DNA of 43,927 nt from the NCBI GenBank assembly GCA_019112785.1, contig DXIQ01000049.1, positions 1 to 43,927 of the forward strand. Direction: 5' to 3'. The DNA is from Candidatus Blautia stercorigallinarum. GTDB lineage: Bacteria; Bacillota; Clostridia; Lachnospirales; Lachnospiraceae. The notes below the pieces were generated by a model. It worked only from the letters and a program-made list of their open reading frames with translations. It was not told where the DNA came from and searched no databases. The position numbers and the translations under genes are program-made. Positions 43,073 to 43,927 of the stretch are shown here, piece after piece (positions within the stretch are counted from its first letter, which is position 1; each line of letters starts with the position of its first letter).

Positions 43073-43774
43073 ATGGAAAATAATATCAATCAGAAATTCG
43101 ATCTTCAGGACAAGCTGGATATCAGTTCTCCTGAAAAATTCATTAAAAATACCGACCACTTTAACTCTCTGATGATGAGATATCGGTGTGCGATCCGGGA
43201 GATCCGTACAAAACTGGAAGTCCTCAACGACGAATTTTCCATCAAGTACAACCGGAACCCTATTTCTTCCATCAAAAGCCGCATCAAGACTCCCCTGAGC
43301 ATCTACAACAAGCTTCAGCGCCTGGGATACGACTTTACCGAACAGAACATTGAGGAGCAGCTCAACGATGTGGCCGGTATACGTGTGATCTGTTCCTTTA
43401 TCGACGATATCTATATCATGGCAAAACTGCTGTCCGACCAGGACGATATCACCGTGCTGCGCATAAAGGATTATATCCAGAATCCCAAGGGCAACGGCTA
43501 CCGCAGCTACCACATGATCGTAGAAATCCCTGTATTCTTCGCCGAGGGAAAGACTCCCATGCGGGCGGAGATCCAGATACGTACCATTGCCATGGACTTC
43601 TGGGCCAGTCTGGAGCATCAGCTCCGTTATAAAAAAGACCTTGGCAGCAATGAACAGTATAAATTGATCAGCCGGGAATTATATGACTGCGCCTGCACCA
43701 TCACTGCCGTGGATAAACAGATGCAGAATATCAAAAACCTTATCGAGGAATACAGCGAACTTACTCCCCGATAA
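43073..43774 (+). CDS. relQ: Small alarmone synthetase, RelQ (YjbM) type GTP pyrophosphokinase
   Basis: The 233-residue protein has only the synthetase domain: SRIKTPLSIYNKLQRLG, LNDVAGIRVICSF, NPKGNGYRSYHMIV and EIQIRTIAMDFWASLEHQLRYK, followed by a C-terminal helix. It makes (p)ppGpp from ATP and GDP or GTP and lacks the hydrolase, TGS and ACT domains of long Rel proteins; its length matches RelQ/YjbM. The ATG at 43073 is preferred as the frame upstream (42989) crosses the promoter; AGAGGT lies about 12 bases before. It ends by overlapping a convergent gene by 14 nt. Confidence 0.93.
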   Translation: MENNINQKFDLQDKLDISSPEKFIKNTDHFNSLMMRYRCAIREIRTKLEVLNDEFSIKYNRNPISSIKSRIKTPLSIYNKLQRLGYDFTEQNIEEQLNDVAGIRVICSFIDDIYIMAKLLSDQDDITVLRIKDYIQNPKGNGYRSYHMIVEIPVFFAEGKTPMRAEIQIRTIAMDFWASLEHQLRYKKDLGSNEQYKLISRELYDCACTITAVDKQMQNIKNLIEEYSELTPR

Positions 43775-43927
43775 AAGCATCCAGCAGTCTCTCATTGAGG
43801 GCGTAAAATTTTCTGTGTCTATGGGGAAAATTTTCTTTGATAAGAACCAGATATGTATAATTGTATTGTCCAAATTTCTGGTTTTCTGCTGTCGAATTAT
43901 TTATCTGATAATAGTATTGCCCATTCG
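43761..43927 (-). CDS. Partial gene at the window edge (C-terminal 54 residues), unknown function
   Basis: The frame is open from the window edge to a TAA at 43763-43761 and reads as protein-like sequence: QYNYTYLVLIKENFP, RHRKFYALNERLLDAFIGE. The start lies beyond the window. It converges on relQ, and the two 3' ends overlap by 14 nt. I recognise no family from so short a fragment; codon use and amino-acid composition look coding. Confidence 0.55.
   Translation of the reverse strand, partial: NGQYYYQINNSTAENQKFGQYNYTYLVLIKENFPHRHRKFYALNERLLDAFIGE

Overview
The window looks like a chromosomal segment of a gut-type anaerobic Firmicute, most likely a Lachnospiraceae-like Clostridium relative. 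I infer this from gene content (methylaspartate fermentation genes, a DUF5685/J-domain/DUF445 cluster, a RelQ-type synthetase), strong AAGGAGG-like ribosome binding sites, and frequent GTG or TTG starts. No rRNA, tRNA or CRISPR array was seen.

Left part (1-13.8 kb): the 3' end of a urease accessory operon (ureF-ureG-ureD) closed by an intrinsic terminator. Next is a marR-MFS drug-efflux pair with a consensus promoter and a palindromic operator. On the minus strand follow a DUF1624 membrane acyltransferase, a GH13 oligo-1,6-glucosidase, and an operon of SseB-like, PHP-domain, homoserine dehydrogenase and AlaX-type editing genes. Then come a DUF2284 protein, an anchored membrane protein, and an AT-rich IS200/IS605-type element whose TnpB is frameshifted near its N-terminus but keeps its RuvC triad.

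Centre (13.8-29.3 kb): a run of 14 minus-strand genes, hutU-hutI-ftcD-fchA-citD-citE-citF-glmS-glmL-glmE-[884-nt gap]-mal-orf314-fumA-fumB. Together they form an almost complete route from urocanate (histidine) through glutamate, 3-methylaspartate, mesaconate and citramalate to pyruvate and acetate. Only histidine ammonia-lyase is missing. The CitDEF complex is best read as citramalate lyase and FumAB as mesaconase. The 884-nt gap inside this run holds two tandem copies of a roughly 265-nt structured element. Base changes between the copies preserve pairing on the transcribed strand, including one compensatory C-G to U-A change. I recognise no known riboswitch in it, and it is the best candidate here for an undescribed RNA.

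Right part (29.3-43.9 kb): a GH42-GH3 glycosidase operon with a hairpin hiding the GH3 ribosome binding site; a citrate-lyase maturation operon (citC, fused citXG, a lysophospholipase-like hydrolase, a HutD-family protein) that would supply the prosthetic group and acetylation for CitDEF; a divergent AGCS amino-acid:sodium symporter; a DUF5685, J-domain, membrane protein, DUF445 operon; and a RelQ-type (p)ppGpp synthetase converging on a partial gene at the window edge.
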